NCBI GenBank assembly: GCA_002803225.1
Contig: NXFV01000326.1
Span: forward strand, 1 to 41,103
Origin: Gamarada debralockiae
Lineage: Eukaryota > Ascomycota > Leotiomycetes > Helotiales > Hyphodiscaceae
Reading direction: 5' to 3'
Length of the DNA: 41,103 nt
Shown: positions 20,101 to 28,834 of the stretch, piece after piece
How positions within the stretch are numbered: position 1 is the first letter of the stretch
Layout: the number at the start of each line of letters is the position of its first letter
Position numbers and translations under genes: made by a program
Notes under the pieces: generated by a model
Database searches by the model: none
Told to the model about the DNA's origin: nothing
The model's input: the letters and a program-made list of their open reading frames with translations, nothing else

Positions 20101-20977
20101 CCACATCATGGCACAGCTTTCGAAAGTAATGCAGCAGGACTCTGGTCGATTCACGATCCAGGTCCCCTACATTTATTACTTCCACATTTGTCTCGACCAT
20201 GTAAATCTTCCGATAGTTGACTACGGACGGATCTTGGAAGGCGCCCGGACTAGAACCTTCAGACACTCGAAGTTGTAAGGGCTTGGCACGCATACTATCT
20301 CGTTCTGGAACATATTTGACGTAGATGAAACCGTGATCCCTAGGCTGAATCTGAGGCGGCCAGTCATAATCCTCGTCGTAAGTGATAACTGGCAAACAAG
20401 ACACTGAACTACCCCCATCTCGAACAATAATGAACTGCCTCATTGCCGCAGAGGCTTCGCCACGGGTTTGTTTTGACATATTAAATGATCTTCGGCCCTT
20501 GCTATCTTTTTCACCAGTTTCAACATCTGATTCGGACCAGGGGGTGCTGAAAACTCTTCCTACGCGGAAGAAAGATTTCCGATCCTCGCTATGGACGGGG
20601 TGAGCTTCGTCGAAAAGCTTTGCTGCTGTTGATTGGTATGGGGTTGAGGCTGTCAACTCGTAGCTGGTAGGATGATATCCCACGGTGTAGTCTGTTGTGG
20701 GTTCTGTAAGGTAGTCGGCTGTGGAAGTATACAGCGAGGTGTAGTTCGTTGTGGGTTCTGCATGGTAGTCGGCTGTGGTACCATACGACGAGGTGTAGTT
20801 CTTTGTGGTTGTGGGTTCTGCATGGTAGTCGACTGTGGTAGTATACGGCAAGGTGTAGTAGCTCGTTGTGGGTTTTGCAGGGTCGACTGTGGTAGTATCC
20901 GGCGTGGTGTAGTTCGTTGTGGGTTCTGCAGGATCGACTGTGGTAGTATACGGCGCGGTGTAGACTTCTGTTGCCAC
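17177..20977 (-). CDS. Giant DUF6590-containing protein with N-terminal Thr/Tyr repeats
   Basis: One uninterrupted frame of about 1266 codons. Residues 5-96 are five repeats of 17-20 aa, each like YTxxYTTTVDxxAEPTTN. Residues about 135-288 (FFRVGRVFSTPWSE ... QFIIVRDGGSSVSCLPVITY ... MVETNVEVI ... LLHYFRKL) match the fungal DUF6590 pattern, of unknown function. Residues about 390-960 are mostly helical and carry FLADFADLWGP, CHWFGWI, LLIGGPG and a later LVVLDISRCTGHSRRTTIW, a combination I know from large uncharacterised fungal proteins. The end (ILPWAISHAVTIEKPAPFVV) closes without ankyrin repeats. No signal peptide or membrane helix is visible, so it is probably cytosolic. The reported first codon is GTG; the frame stays open upstream to a stop near 21066 without an ATG, so the true start must be in an unseen upstream exon or further downstream (first internal ATG at about codon 167, inside DUF6590). 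A decayed relative lies at 33130-34869. Confidence 0.7.
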   Translation of the reverse strand: MATEVYTAPYTTTVDPAEPTTNYTTPDTTTVDPAKPTTSYYTLPYTTTVDYHAEPTTTKNYTSSYGTTADYHAEPTTNYTSLYTSTADYLTEPTTDYTVGYHPTSYELTASTPYQSTAAKLFDEAHPVHSEDRKSFFRVGRVFSTPWSESDVETGEKDSKGRRSFNMSKQTRGEASAAMRQFIIVRDGGSSVSCLPVITYDEDYDWPPQIQPRDHGFIYVKYVPERDSMRAKPLQLRVSEGSSPGAFQDPSVVNYRKIYMVETNVEVINVGDLDRESTRVLLHYFRKLCHDVGEEDSPIRNTTARRSYNKPYTSQSKKEGSHQLESRAEPKSSAAPQHFPPELEDDAAKTARRISALINPGLPNAAMQTTRDTGDQLGAPDLFIQNPNAYFDDINRLQEQIYDLGKDFMSHIQPKGNFHLLPLPTISCSIPAEAQIRTLITKNLEMALSITSGLNSLVERKFCQPTYNTIVVQRTRQFVLQVVPIDIETLRTLVSLHEEAKTYCCSNTEWTLLEQTLDDLSEAIHLVLLHLGLDFSVTLDRKTSIEKLIQACQLASSTLSVLFLSLVSFVMSHMSAIELVSEQDTISQLQIETLARPIIMEPHRLKCLDSFVKRPVWAFSIAQELDFTPTNLQAETYYLSIFLADFADLWGPLGLQYFDEKQTLIAEISVRGGVIRSSDFRNSHVQQSPGETMCHWFGWIDRETHDANVNPHPIPATDRLLIGGPGNSRRGKYKRRNSNSSPFQVSDVCRCKTITRYSDSYPAFELETKKPYWKLDTKTAQLSGGMHANVTFGQTWKFNPAWTLKDVIVQNWMEGVRSDSSQSPLPFYLDYLVVLDISRCTGHSRRTTIWKVLKQQTRTLHSHLKNLLDSATLEDFEIIAQYFPISASFADIWNSVTSEGRTITTRVVRALLGILRSTGVAQDGRLQAWDITSKNRLDGRRIDPHWTSMVKDDVACATFAIITDHCIVYAPRGVTLVEKSKTPDQKANSYTVLYTTICITVHEPLFDKDSRNKSPCKGSSSIALESGPPNPSYALSDQEFEVWRVQKLSKLPSQADSQRQPKSPLESARDESRPDPSAMKTLKDRQLARQRAARSKASLTFEVPLRSSNGGPVRESTDHSVKFNKEHDDHSHPPHKNAKSTTRVTKHVLCDVSFYFKNGKGEEIGKLILEPTQGPATKIDLNALSDRSSVPARWEEQKLGFIARGQAQEEAFEKRMISWAEKHPKGILPWAISHAVTIEKPAPFVVEHIRGGDLDACQKVLRTCIR
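20690..20965 (-). repeat. Coding tandem repeats, about 51-60 bp units, five copies
   Basis: On the plus strand the phrase gtgtagt-cgttgtgggttctgca recurs with spacers tggtagtcggctgtggtagtatac. Each unit encodes 17-20 residues. Unit lengths differ by multiples of three, so the frame is kept, which suggests selection for an open frame. The opposite strand is also open here (Cys/Gly-rich) purely as a consequence of the repeat. Confidence 0.8.
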
Positions 20978-21734
20978 TTGGTAATTGCTGGCGCTGTCGC
21001 TTGAGACATTGTCATGTGTCGTGGCCGAAGATATTACGTTGGGGCCGGGTGGCGCTCGACTGTACCTTTATTTTGAGCATGCCCGCTTCCCAAATCAACA
21101 GGTCTCATTTACTCACGGTGTGTCCCTATCGCGATATTCATCATCATAATACTGATATTTACCCTGAGTCAGATGAGCTCTTGTTGGTATCCCATCTGAT
21201 GAAGGGGGGTCAATTTTCCTCTGGTAACAAATGAAAAGTCAGCACCACTCCGACCAGGCTGAGGGAAAGGAGTACCATACTCGGAATCTCTCCGATAGGC
21301 GGTCGCCTCGGTGTTTTGACGATGACGATGACATAGCTAGAAGTTCTGAACGTGCAGGTGACTGCTGTAAAGATGGTCGTGCTCATAGACGTTGGAGGGA
21401 GACGGTCGAAAGCGGGCTGGGCAACTACTCGCTTCGACACCTATGACAATTCTTTAGCCTTTCAGCCTCACAGCCTTACTGGCATCCAATCCCATCACAT
21501 TTGCATTTCGTGGGGGAAGGGGGTTGAATCCCTTGATCTGCTAATCGTAAGCGACTTCTAATTTCTGTTGATGGCTTCAATATCACGCATAGAGTGGTAG
21601 GCCGGAAGAAGGGGCGAAGCTCAAACATTGACGTGAATAAAAGAATGCCGATACTTGAGTCAACTTGTGCACCTCATAGGGATGCCGGGTTTTGTGCGGC
21701 TTGAGTACCTAGATTATTACTACGAGGGACAATA
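20978..21734. other. Intergenic between the giant DUF6590 gene and palC
   Basis: No gene recognised. The first part probably holds the missing start exon or leader of the giant gene: a minus-strand ATG cluster near 21143 is followed by a CGTGAGT donor-like site near 21117, but the phase does not join cleanly to the acceptor-like GTACAG near 21060. The right part is the 3' flank of palC. Confidence 0.4.
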
Positions 21735-23218
21735 TCAATAGTAATTGCTACTGCTAGGACCTGAGTAATCCTGCTTCGTACCGAGAAACGCTCCAACAGG
21801 ATCCTGGGCTACTCCATCCTCATCTGAACTCACATCTCCACCATAATCATCCGTCCGATCTGGCGGCGCTCGCATACTCTCAAGAACAGAAGCCTCGAGG
21901 ACTGGTGGAATGAAAGGCTTCACAGAATGTATCTCCCGCCCAGAAGGCATCGTGGCTATCAGTGGCCCAATTGGAGGTATTGGTTGTGTATTTATCTGCA
22001 TATTATTAGCTTCTAGATCCCTTCAGGACTGTTGTGACTTACCGTATCATTCATCTTCACCCACTTCTTCTCCAACATCTCTAACACTCGTCCTTCCTCC
22101 AGCCTGCCCGCATCAGCTCCCCAAGCAGCATCCTTCTCAATCTTCTTGTCCTCCCTCTTCTCAGTCCACTCTTTCTTAAACCTCCCAAGGCCCAATCCCT
22201 TCTTACCACCTTCCTCCTTCGACGAGATGCCCAGCTCGTGCATACCCGCATGCAACCACGCAATGCCTGTCCCAGTCTCTCCACCCAACTCCGCATCGAT
22301 GCCAAAGAATCGACAAGCCTTCCCTCTCCCACTCCTCCTGAGGTCTTCCACATATTTCACTAACTCAGCATCGATCTTTCCCTTCCCAGAAGTGGTCTTC
22401 AGTAACGACAACGCATTCGCAGCGTGCTCAGCGGCTGCTAGACATAATCGCGCGAATAAATGAGCTCGCACTTTGGGTATCTCGGGAGCTTTGATCATCC
22501 ATTCTTTGTCGTTCTTATTGCGGTCCTGCGCAACTGCCGCTGGATAAGGATCATCTTTCAGGACAGCCAAGAGAGTGGCTTCGGCAAGAGCCAAAGAGGT
22601 AAGGGCTTTGAATGTGGGCTTGGTGATGTCGATACACGGTGGATCTGATGAGACTTGATCCGAGCGTGTGGAGAGATAGTCATGGATTGAGGCAGCTGAG
22701 AGTAGATGTTTCGTCGCTGTGGTGATGGCACTCGTGCGTTGCTCTGGAGTGGGTGATGCTGTTGCTGAGGAGTAGAGAGGATGGAGAGATACTCGTGAGA
22801 GAAGGGTGTATGTGTAGGCGAGAGTTGATAATACGAAGTAGATCTCATATTCTAGAGATTGGATCTTCAGTCGAGCAGCTTCGCGTCCAGGAATCGAAGT
22901 TTCAGAAAGTGTTGGCCGCCATTCAACGGTTGGTGTTGATTTCAGGACAACATCCAGCTCCTCTCCTGCTACGGGCTGACTTCCGAGTCCAGTATCGATG
23001 GCCAACAGATATGGAATGTAGTTGTTTAGACCGAGGAGAACACCTGATAGATGTGATGACTGCGCTGAAGGAGGTAACCGCTTGTGCTTTTTCAATGAGT
23101 CACGCAACACACCTCGATATGTGCTTGCTGTTAAAGGCAGAGATGGGTGTGAATCGCTGCTGAAGAACTGAGAGAACGAAAATGCAGAGGTCGTAGGAAG
23201 TGTTAACGGGAAAGGCAT
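21735..23218 (-). CDS. palC: pH-response regulator PalC (BRO1-domain protein)
   Basis: Two exons: 22043-23218 and 21735-21995, with a 47-bp intron (GTAAGT ... ATGCAG), giving 478 aa. The N-terminus [19 protein letters not shown] and the following [20 protein letters not shown] and [18 protein letters not shown] are characteristic of PalC, whose BRO1 domain covers roughly residues 1-390 here. PalC is recruited to ESCRT-III at the plasma membrane and helps assemble the complex in which PalB cleaves signalling components that lead to PacC processing at alkaline pH. The second exon supplies a conserved Pro-rich tail ([20 protein letters not shown]) and an acidic end. The start was chosen as the only ATG giving the canonical N-terminus. 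The divergent neighbour at 23660 shares a 441-bp promoter region. Confidence 0.93.
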
Positions 23219-23659
23219 GATGGCGGTCGTGGTTCAGCGCAGTCACGGCCTTTAGGTGGAAAGGTGTGGTCTCGCCCCCTGTTTAACACTGCTTTCTGCT
23301 TTCAAAGTTATAGCCTGAAGACCGACTTAGTCTCTCCGGACAATAGAGACAAGATAATTTGGAATGAAGTTCACTTGATTCGCTATGAGCACGAAATTTA
23401 TGAAAGTTCAAAGAGGTGTTGTTGATGTTGAAACAAGCCACTCTTGGCGAGGCTGAGGAAGGAACGTAGCTGGCTGGAGGTGTGTCAATAGAACGACCCC
23501 TTTCGTCGACGTCACTCTGTGTGGGGACCTAAAATACCATAGAAAAGTCAATTGCCATCATTTTCACAACCAATTATCTCCAAGTTACCAAAACTCCTTA
23601 AACTCAAAATTCAGTCACAAAAATCTACTTAAAATCACTGCCACAAGACACTGAGCATC
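23219..23659. promoter_or_regulatory. Divergent promoter region, palC and the 23660 gene
   Basis: 441 bp lie between two start codons that point away from each other. A GCCAAG hexamer on the minus strand (23443-23448, cttggc on the plus strand) matches the PacC core GCCARG. A/C-rich leader sequence (about 23560-23655) leads into the plus-strand ATG. A single hexamer is weak evidence. Confidence 0.35.
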
Positions 23660-24094
23660 ATGTCTACATCACAAGATCAAACCCGCGGTGGAGGAGGCAC
23701 GACATTTGAGCCTGACTCTACCAACGAGCCCTCCCTCGCAACGCCCTTCATGTCGGCTGGCTCTGCCACAGCTGCAGGCCACGGCGACCATCCCAACGAT
23801 AGGAATGCAGACATGAGCAATGTCACCATGCCCAATTCGAGAGTCGGTCCACAACAAGAAGATCTTGATGGAGAGCAGATGCGTGCACCTGGAGAAGGAG
23901 AGATCATGGGTTCACAGTTCAAGAAGAAGAATGCAGGGTGGGGAGAGCAGGACAGCTTGACAAGTGATTTGGACAGACAGAAGGCGGAGCAGAAGGGTGC
24001 TAGGGAGGATATGAAGGAGCAGAGGAGAGTTGGAGTAGATGTTGATGGTGGAGCTGCAAATAGAGTTGAGAATGAGGGGATGAGCTCTGTCTGA
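23660..24094 (+). CDS. Small hydrophilic, intrinsically disordered conserved-type protein, 144 aa
   Basis: A single-exon ORF with a good leader and ATG (catcATGTCT). The protein is rich in Gly, Asp, Glu, Gln and Asn with almost no hydrophobic core: MSTSQDQTRGGGGTTFEP at the start, a middle NDRNADMSNVTMPNSRVGPQ, then KKKNAGWGEQDSLTSDLDRQ and KAEQKGAREDMKEQRR. The charged helix after the GWGEQ motif may form a coiled coil. I believe similar small proteins occur across Pezizomycotina, but no function is known to me; a stress-protective (hydrophilin-like) role is speculation from composition. No introns, signal peptide or membrane segment. Its stop lies 146 bp from the convergent end of the TAF3-like gene. 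Confidence 0.7.
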   Translation: MSTSQDQTRGGGGTTFEPDSTNEPSLATPFMSAGSATAAGHGDHPNDRNADMSNVTMPNSRVGPQQEDLDGEQMRAPGEGEIMGSQFKKKNAGWGEQDSLTSDLDRQKAEQKGAREDMKEQRRVGVDVDGGAANRVENEGMSSV

Positions 24095-24239
24095 GGAGAT
24101 TTGGAAATATTGTGGAAGGTTGAAAAGGGCATTGATTGAAAGCCTGCTTTTGGCTGCGCTGCATGAGCAGCTTTGTATGATACATACCAGATTCATCCCC
24201 AACGCCGTCGCAATGCATGATATTCGCAGTATGTCCACC

Positions 24240-24919
24240 TTAAAATTCCATATCCTCCATACTCTGATCCCCTAGAGAGCTGAGCCCCGAGGACTGCGGC
24301 CGTGATGTTGTAGGCGTTGTGGACGGTCTCTTCGAAGTCGTCTTCAATCTGTCCGCCCAGTCCTTCACACTCGTAATATCCCCTCCTTCCACCTTGATCG
24401 TTCGAGGCTCTGCTCCCTTGCCCAATAACGTGTTAAAGTATCTCGATTCTTCATCGGCCGTACTGTGCTTCTTCTTAAGGACTGGAAACTATCAGCATCT
24501 GCTCGGGAGCTTTGGAAAATGAACAAACCAGTCAAATAATCCTCCTTCCCATCCCCACCCTCCAGCGCAACCCTCCTAATCTCCCTATTCACTTTGCCCG
24601 TAGCCCATGCGAGGAAATTCTCCACGCCCCTCATATCCTCCTCACCATCGAACTCCTGTTCCTCCAAAAGCCTCTCTGGCGCAAGGGCTCCACAATCCTG
24701 CATCGCCATTCTCACATCCTGAATTGACACCTCAAGCTCGCCGTCATTGACTGCAGAATGCGTGGCAGTCGATTGTGCAAGCAGGTACATGTATCGCGCC
24801 GCAAGATCAGTGAGCGTGTCGAGTACGGAGGGTCGTGTGGAGTGGTAGCCTGCTGCTCGGAGGATGTGGAGGACACAAGGTCGCAGGAGGGAATGGTGAA
24901 GTGCTTGAGGTGTTGTCAT
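24240..24919 (-). CDS. TFIID subunit with bromodomain-associated histone fold (TAF3-like)
   Basis: Two exons: 24529-24919 and 24240-24481, separated by a 47-bp intron with a GTTTGT donor and TTCCAG acceptor, giving 210 aa. Residues 1-80 form a histone fold of the bromodomain-associated (BTP) type: ALHHSLLRPCVLHILRAAGY, HSTRPSVLDTLTDLAARYMY and ELEVSIQDVRMAMQDCGAL. Such folds pair with TAF10-type partners, and in fungi short proteins of this kind are TAF3. The second exon adds a basic KKKHSTADEE segment and a Ser/Thr-rich tail. Spt7 and TAF8 share the fold but are longer or carry other domains, so TAF3 is preferred though not certain. The start at 24919 skips an upstream in-frame ATG at 24940 that would add seven residues. 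It lies head-to-head with TAF7 at 25276. Confidence 0.8.
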
Positions 24920-25275
24920 TTTGTTGGTTATGACGAACAACTCAAGGTCAGGGTGTTGTTGACGTGGAAGAATTCATGGCCAGAAAACCCAACGTCTTGA
25001 ACGGGTTTGTTAGGTTGGCAAATAAATTGCTCACAGTGAATTGAAGTTTGTCGCAAGAGAGAAGCCGCGAAATGCGTGAATGGTCTTTTGTGCTACCCGT
25101 ATTTAAATTCGATATCAGTGAGCTTCCATTCCACAGCGCCTCCCTACCTTTGTCCAAACCCCAACGAGACACGATTCTTACGGAATACACAAATATTCCG
25201 CATGTGAGGCGGGATTCTCGGACTACATCTCGCGACCATACAATCGATGCGTGTGACTACGAAACTACCGCAAAT
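24920..25275. promoter_or_regulatory. Divergent promoter between two TFIID subunit genes
   Basis: 356 bp separate the start codons of the TAF3-like gene (minus) and TAF7 (plus), so both promoters must lie here. I identified no specific factor site. The plus-strand frame of TAF7 is open back to 25048 without being likely coding, because the upstream ATG gives an unrelated extension. Confidence 0.5.
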
Positions 25276-26892
25276 ATGAGCGGATTCAAGCTGAAGTTGA
25301 AGGTCCCTGGTACTGATGGTGTCCCTCGAGCTCCCTCTGTCGCATCAGGCACGCCCGGAACACCAGCCCCCGCCTCAGCAGTTACACCAGGAGGATCCAA
25401 AGCTCCCAAGCTGAAGTTCAAGAGCTCCAACTCCCAACCCCCTACGCCCGCGCCCGCGCCTGCGCCCACCCCTGCCCCGGTCGAAGATGTTAAGCCCAAG
25501 AAGACAAAGGCAGGACGAGCCACCAAGCCTAGCGCGAAGCTGATAGAAAGCAAGAAGCGTGTTAAGGAAGAAAGCGATAGCGAAAATGAAGGCTCTACAA
25601 TTGCCGTCGTACCGCCTGCAGCGAAGAAGATCAAACTCCTCAAGTTCAATCATGGCAATGCGCCAGCCTCTGGTCCCAAGACACCTGTTGTCCTCAAGGC
25701 AAAGGTCAAGGGCAAACCACCTAGACGACCACCTGGAGAGGGATATGATTCAGAGGCTAGCGATCGCGAGGAGGATCCCTATATTGAGGAGGAGTTTATT
25801 CTACGAATGGTACCCGGTGAAGACTGCGACTACCTACGTGCCGCGATCGTAGACAAGAAGATTGGACTTGCGAAGAACCAGGGTGGACCGGATATCTACA
25901 TGAAGTTCTTCCACCAAGAGGGCCGACGCGCAGCGATCACCATTCGAGGACATTGCTACGCCGCTACGCTGGTTGACCTACCTTGTGTTATTGAGGGCAT
26001 GAAGAGTTGGGATAGGAGAGGCTGGTGGAAGAGTGCGGACATCTGCCAGATGCTTTGGGTGTTCTCTCCTATCAAGAACGAAGAAGATGCAAAGACCATT
26101 GCGCTGCCCAAGATAATCGATGAAACTACTTTCCAATATCCTCATGGTCTCACACCGCCAATGCACTTCGCACGCAAGCTACGATTCCGAAAGCGGATTA
26201 GCAGAACCGCTATTGAGGCAGTGGAAGAAGCGGTGGAGAAGCTACTTGCTGAGGATGCTAAGGCTGCGAGCACGAAATTTGAAATGATTGATCCCGATCG
26301 GCAAGGCAGTCGAGCTTTTAGTCCTGGCGATAGCGAAGGTGGTTATGAGGAGTATTCCGAGGACGAGGATGCTGAAGCAGAGGTGGACGATAGTGGTTAC
26401 TTCAATACTGTCCATACCCATGCTCAGCCAGTTCCTTTCGACGAGGACATAGATGCCGATTTGGAGGCTGATTTGGAGGCTGATTTGGAAGCTGCTATGC
26501 AAGAGGAGTCTTTGGCTGCTGAGACACCGTCATCTGCTGTTGGCGCTACACCTTCTATGCAAAACGGCGGAGAGACCCCCATGATCGAGGAAACCGTTGA
26601 GGAAGAAGAGGAAGACGATAGTGGAGACGAGTCCTTGGAAGATGATGATGGCGATGACGAAAATGTAGTTACGGTTGAGGCTGACGAAAACGAGAAAGCC
26701 AGATTGGCGCATGTACAGAGTGTCAAGGAAGACATGGCAGATATGGAGAAGCAAATCGAAGAAGGCAATCGAAAGTTGGCCATTACGCCGAACCCAATTC
26801 TGCGGAGACGTCTAGAGGAGAACATTAGAAGGATGAAGGCTGAGTTACAGCTCAAGATCTCTTCTCTTGGAGAGGGCGAGGGTGAAGATTGA
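25276..26892 (+). CDS. TAF7: Transcription initiation factor TFIID subunit 7 (TAF7)
   Basis: A single exon encodes 538 aa from the ATG at 25276 (MSGFKLKLKVPG). The same frame is open from 25048, but the extra 76 residues look like leader and were left out. A Pro/Ala/Lys-rich N-terminus is followed by the TAFII55 N-terminal domain at about residues 160-305: EEEFILRMVPGEDCDYLRAA, YMKFFHQEGRRAAITIRG, YAATLVDLPCVIEGMKSWDR, GWWKSADICQMLWVF and QYPHGLTPPMHFARKLRFRK. This domain binds TAF1 and regulates its activity in TFIID. The C-terminal half is acidic (EEEEEDDSGDESLEDDDGDD) with a triple repeat LEADLEADLEA, ending in a coiled coil (about 475-530). Longer than human TAF7, as is normal for fungi. 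Confidence 0.95.
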   Translation: MSGFKLKLKVPGTDGVPRAPSVASGTPGTPAPASAVTPGGSKAPKLKFKSSNSQPPTPAPAPAPTPAPVEDVKPKKTKAGRATKPSAKLIESKKRVKEESDSENEGSTIAVVPPAAKKIKLLKFNHGNAPASGPKTPVVLKAKVKGKPPRRPPGEGYDSEASDREEDPYIEEEFILRMVPGEDCDYLRAAIVDKKIGLAKNQGGPDIYMKFFHQEGRRAAITIRGHCYAATLVDLPCVIEGMKSWDRRGWWKSADICQMLWVFSPIKNEEDAKTIALPKIIDETTFQYPHGLTPPMHFARKLRFRKRISRTAIEAVEEAVEKLLAEDAKAASTKFEMIDPDRQGSRAFSPGDSEGGYEEYSEDEDAEAEVDDSGYFNTVHTHAQPVPFDEDIDADLEADLEADLEAAMQEESLAAETPSSAVGATPSMQNGGETPMIEETVEEEEEDDSGDESLEDDDGDDENVVTVEADENEKARLAHVQSVKEDMADMEKQIEEGNRKLAITPNPILRRRLEENIRRMKAELQLKISSLGEGEGED

Positions 26893-27499
26893 GCGTGGGG
26901 GGACTGGGAAGAATGAAATCCACAGACTCCTCTGGTCACTGGCAACATGGCGAGATGATCAAGCTTCTCAGAACGCAGCATTGCTCTTAGGATTTACCCT
27001 TGAAGCTGTCGATGTCAGTAAGGGATCAGCAAGGACTGGCTGTTCAGATCATTAGCTAAGGGACAGACGGTCATAGAAGGGAGCGATCCATATCTGATAC
27101 GCAGTGGCATAGCCCGGGTTTTCGTATCCTCATCGATAAGCCCAGCTAGATGAATGAAACCCCCATCTCCTAAATGACAATAATCTTCCGTGACCATGTC
27201 TCCAGATCCGAGAAACACTAAGTGCTGAACTGCTTCTGAATATAAGTGAAGGCGGAAATGCTAGTGATCTGGCTCTCTGCCACTCTTTGATATAATACAG
27301 TGGTCCCCCAATTCTTACACAATATACATCCGGGACATGTTTCGCCATCATTTATGCAGTGCTTCTTTTTACCCCATTCACATACAATCCTTCCACTTCC
27401 TCCTTAACCCCTCTGCCATATTCCTCCTTCAATTGCCTCCCCTCTATCGCCCCTCCATATCTCACAAACGCCCCCATCCAATATGAAACCAACCCAAGC
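26893..27499. other. Convergent intergenic region, TAF7 and mL54
   Basis: About 600 bp between two converging genes. No gene recognised; short ORFs overlap and are not domain-like. It probably holds both 3' untranslated regions. Confidence 0.5.
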
Positions 27500-28295
27500 T
27501 CACATACTACCCAAGAAATTCCTCTCCTTAATGCTGGCCCGCCTCTGCTGCCTCATCGCCTTGCGAACCTCCTCTCTCTTCGCCTCCGCCTCCATCGCAC
27601 CCCTCACACTCCCATCCTCATTGGCTGGCAGGTCAATCGACTGCGCTGTAAGCGGTATCTTGGGTGCTAACGCTTCTGTGTTGCCTGATAGGAGGAGCTG
27701 CTCTTCGAGTTTTCTCTGGCGTTTGGCGGCGAGGCGACGGGATTTTTTGGATTTGGCTGTGAGGGGAATAGTTAGCTATGCGTTCTCTGGAATTTGACGG
27801 ATCGAAGAAGGGTAACCAGGGATTGTGGATAGTTCAAAGGGGATCTTTGGAGGAGAGAGTAACGAAACAGCAGCACATACAAAACTCATCACCAGCCCCC
27901 GCATCGCTATCCTCCCCCTCCTTAGCCTTAACATCTAAACACCTCCACAACCACTCAGGGTATTCCTCCTCGGGCAGCGCAACCGGATCATCTCGACCCT
28001 TAAAATAGTTCAACCCCTTCAATGGCGTGCCTGCTGGACAACTTGATTCCGGTATCACAGCTTTCGCTTTGGGCTTCAGCGAGCTCCCGAGGGAGACGGA
28101 ATTCGGCGTGGGAGAAAGGGGAGTCGAGAAAGGCTGCGCGATCCCCGTGGATGTCGCTGCTGGCTTGCCCGCTGTTCGTGGTGATGCGGTTGTGGAGGGC
28201 TCGGATTGGGGGCGAGAAGTGGTGAATGTGCGGGAGAGGGAGGAGTGGGATGGACGGAGAGCGCGTGAAGAGCGCAGACAGCGGGCGCAGATCAT
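27500..28295 (-). CDS. Mitochondrial large-subunit ribosomal protein mL54
   Basis: Two exons: 27881-28295 and 27500-27756, with a 124-bp intron (GTATGT ... CTCACAG), giving 223 aa. The start [16 protein letters not shown] was chosen because it begins a mitochondrial presequence (Arg/Ser-rich, no acidic residues, RTFTTSR near the cleavage zone); an upstream ATG at 28409 gives a longer extension that is not needed. The core is [20 protein letters not shown] followed by [14 protein letters not shown], which is the mL54 signature (yeast MRPL37). Exon 2 is basic ([20 protein letters not shown]) and ends [14 protein letters not shown]. Its job is structural in the mitochondrial 54S subunit. The fungal form is longer than yeast's because of the presequence and linker. 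Confidence 0.92.
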
Positions 28296-28834
28296 GGTGG
28301 GCGTTGGGTTCGAATTGAGGTTGGATACAAAGTTGGAGTTGGAGATGGTTTGGAAACTTTTTGGTGGTGTACGGGAGGCGGTAAGGAGCTTGGACGAAGC
28401 TGATATCAAAATTGATCAGGAGTAGAACGCGGGGTCCAAGGAACCCAAAATTCCTCTAAATTGAAATGGAAAGCTCAAATATGGCAAAGGCCCATGTTCA
28501 ATTGCCTAATTGAGGGTTGGAGCTGAAATGAAATAGATTCATCATGCCCCTTGTCTCTGGGAAGTGAGACTGGAGCGGCCAGAGTTGGCCCAGCGAAAAT
28601 GTCACAAAGTTCTGGGGCACAATTGTGTTTATACAGATTTTACTATTTACAGAGGGTGCAATTGAAGAGCTGCGAGCTTCAATCACCCCACGTACTGAAA
28701 TGGTGGCTGGTGGAGGCATAGTGTATCCATCTCAACCAATGCAGCCTTTCCCCAACTCGACAAATTCCAGCAGAGTTTCCATATGTCAACCTCAATTCGT
28801 CGCCAATGCACGTCCAAGTCTATGCCCAATGCCT
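28296..28834. other. Intergenic between mL54 and NDUFB10
   Basis: About 540 bp, with the mL54 promoter on the left and the NDUFB10 3' region on the right. No gene recognised. Confidence 0.5.

Noticed and set aside
20653..21015. Cys/Gly-rich ORF on the plus strand and Pro/Gln-rich ORF on the minus strand over the repeat region
   Set aside because: Both arise because the coding repeats of the giant gene are multiples of three and so keep other frames open too; neither continues outside the repeats.
25048..25275. N-terminal extension of TAF7 by 76 residues from an upstream ATG
   Set aside because: The extension has no TAF7-like character and lies in the divergent promoter; the ATG at 25276 gives the typical basic, Pro-rich N-terminus.
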